Positions 62,763 to 64,000 of a stretch of DNA of 64,000 bases are shown here, one piece after another. This DNA is from Blasia pusilla. Taxonomy: Eukaryota > Marchantiophyta > Marchantiopsida > Blasiales. The translations under genes were made by a program, and so were the position numbers. The notes beneath the pieces were generated by a model. The model saw only the letters and a program-made list of their open reading frames with translations. It made no database searches and was not told the DNA's origin. The DNA is taken from positions 54,436,001 through 54,500,000 of the forward strand of contig CM114272.1 in the NCBI GenBank assembly GCA_050084515.1. The letters run 5' to 3'. How positions within the stretch are numbered: position 1 is the stretch's first letter; every line of letters begins with the position of its first letter.

Positions 62763-64000
62763 TCAGCCTTCGCTTTTGCGTTTCTTTCTTCGCATCAGGG
62801 GCATCGCTCTTAAGCCCAATTCTGCAGGCCTATCACTGACGTCAACCACCGCAGGACTAACAGTGGGACACGGATCAGACACTGAACCTTGAAAACTAGA
62901 GCCATCCAGAGACGACCTTCCACCTGTTTCCTGTGCTTCTACCTGGCTTAGCCGACTTCTAGTCATTTCCTCCTCGACCTCCATTTCAAACTCCTTCGTC
63001 ATTGCCAATACCTCGTCTTCCTTCCCAGGAAGAGTAAATCCATGACCAAAAAGGAGGCTCTGCTCCGTGGGACTGTTGTGTTCTACAGCATCAGTCTCAT
63101 TGGGTGCAAACTGCTCTTCTTCTTCAGGCTGGCAAAACCCACCTCCATGGGCGAAGTAGGATGGTACTCCCATGTCAAAATTTGATTGCCCATCTTCACC
63201 CTCAACTTCCTCATCAGGACAGAAACCTCCCCCTGCACTGAATTCACTCATCTCTGAAGGTCCGGCCACTTCCTGTTGAGGGCTAGTCTCGCTTGTTACA
63301 CCTTCTGGAGTTTTCTGGTTTCTGAATTCCACGCCATTTATATTCACAGCCCCCCGTCCTTCCTCTCCGTCCGAGCATGCGCCACCCACCTCGTCGTCCG
63401 AGTTATCCACCTGGTATGTCACCACATTGCGTGGTCTGGTTGACTGTTACATATCACAAGTAGATGGTGTTAACGGATCAGGTTAAGAGACTAAACCACA
63501 TCACGATCGCAAGATTTTCATAGGGTTTTGGTGTCGTCAACCTATTAAACAACTAGGGAACCCATTATCCAAAGAATTTCAGATCAGGGAGAGACTATAA
63601 GCTGTGTGATAAAGCAGATACACTGAGATAAAGCAGGAGAAGAGTCTCAACACTAGTCATCTGGCAAAGTCCAAGCGAAGCCGAAATACTGACCCTTCTG
63701 GGTTGCTCAAGCTGGTTCCCTTTCCTCTTCAAAGAATCAACTTCTCCCACAGGCTCATCCATGACTTCATCACTGCTGCTGGTGTCTGAAACGCTTGGCT
63801 CCTCCTCCCCAACTCGAGCCCTGCTTCTCCCTCGGCCCCTGCCCCTGCCTCTACCCCGGCCTAACACCCTGCCCCTGCTCTCCCTCTCCCTCTCCCAGCA
63901 CTCCTCACACCTTTGCTGGTGGCGTCTTTACCAAATTCCTCATTTTCAATCTCTCCTGCAAGAGTCTGTGCTGCCGCTCCATCATTTCTTTGTTTGCTCC
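62763..64000 (-). CDS. 3' end of a gene resembling the C-terminal tail of plant UVH3/XPG repair endonuclease (partial)
   Basis: Two exons are visible: 63,410-62,763 (last, stop at 62,763) and one ending at 63,694 (donor GTCAGT), which extends towards the window edge. Joined text runs LEQPRR|VDNSDDEVGG. The last exon has two GGGFC boxes (SAGGGFCPDEEVEGE and FAHGGGFCQPEEEEQ), a third related GHGFTLPGKEDE, and a basic end (LMRRKKRKSEG). Acidic GGGFC repeats followed by a basic nuclear-localisation-like end are what I recall of the long C-terminal region of plant UVH3, the XPG-type flap endonuclease of nucleotide excision repair. The catalytic XPG-N/XPG-I domains would lie beyond the window. The upstream exon is RGRGRG-rich and its exact frame before 63,860 is uncertain. 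Assignment rests on motif memory. Confidence 0.55.

Overview
The window is nuclear DNA from a green plant of the streptophyte lineage. It carries degenerate TTTAGGG-type telomere repeats, a spliced plant-type GH9 endoglucanase gene, plastid and mitochondrial DNA fragments, a plant Helitron and Ty3/gypsy, Ty1/copia and LINE retroelements. I cannot name the species. A charophyte alga or an early-diverging land plant fits best, because the only cytosine-methyltransferase-bearing gypsy elements I know of in green lineages are from charophytes. Most of the sequence is repeat-derived and much of it is decayed.

Layout. 1-7 kb: tRNA-like/SINE head, GATG-rich minisatellite, hairpins, a 182-bp (GA)n tract and interstitial telomere-like repeats. 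7-16 kb: chains of broken ORFs, a ~208-bp tandem array, a chromodomain-type gypsy integrase remnant and a degenerate ~176-bp satellite. 16.2-25.3 kb: an autonomous Helitron whose 5' terminus, Rep (HUH) and PIF1-like helicase are recognisable but interrupted by stops and frameshifts. 25.7-29.7 kb (minus): a GH9 endoglucanase gene with a wrecked exon 2. 30.5-37 kb: a 25S rRNA fragment joined to rearranged pieces of an APE-type LINE, ending in a ~450-bp inverted repeat.

38-50.7 kb (minus): the most notable object, an old Ty3/gypsy element in the order gag, protease, DNA C5-methyltransferase, reverse transcriptase, RNase H, integrase, PHD finger. It therefore carries both a DNA-methylation writer and a putative histone-tail reader. 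A ~2.7-kb patchwork of plastid and mitochondrial fragments (rps2, trnY, trnR, SSU rRNA, rps12, trnV-rrn16, ycf3 and others) lies between its reverse transcriptase and RNase H. The copy is dead: there are frameshifts throughout, and the catalytic Glu of the integrase is replaced by Lys.

50.7-59 kb: a direct repeat, a truncated copia fragment, small tandem arrays and a 391-bp foldback. 59.5-60.8 kb (minus): an intact single-exon gene for an unrecognised 426-residue protein with a repeated RRVKD...IFMK motif. 62.8-64 kb (minus): the 3' end of a gene that resembles the C-terminal tail of plant UVH3/XPG repair endonuclease. Only these last two look like ordinary, possibly functional host genes.
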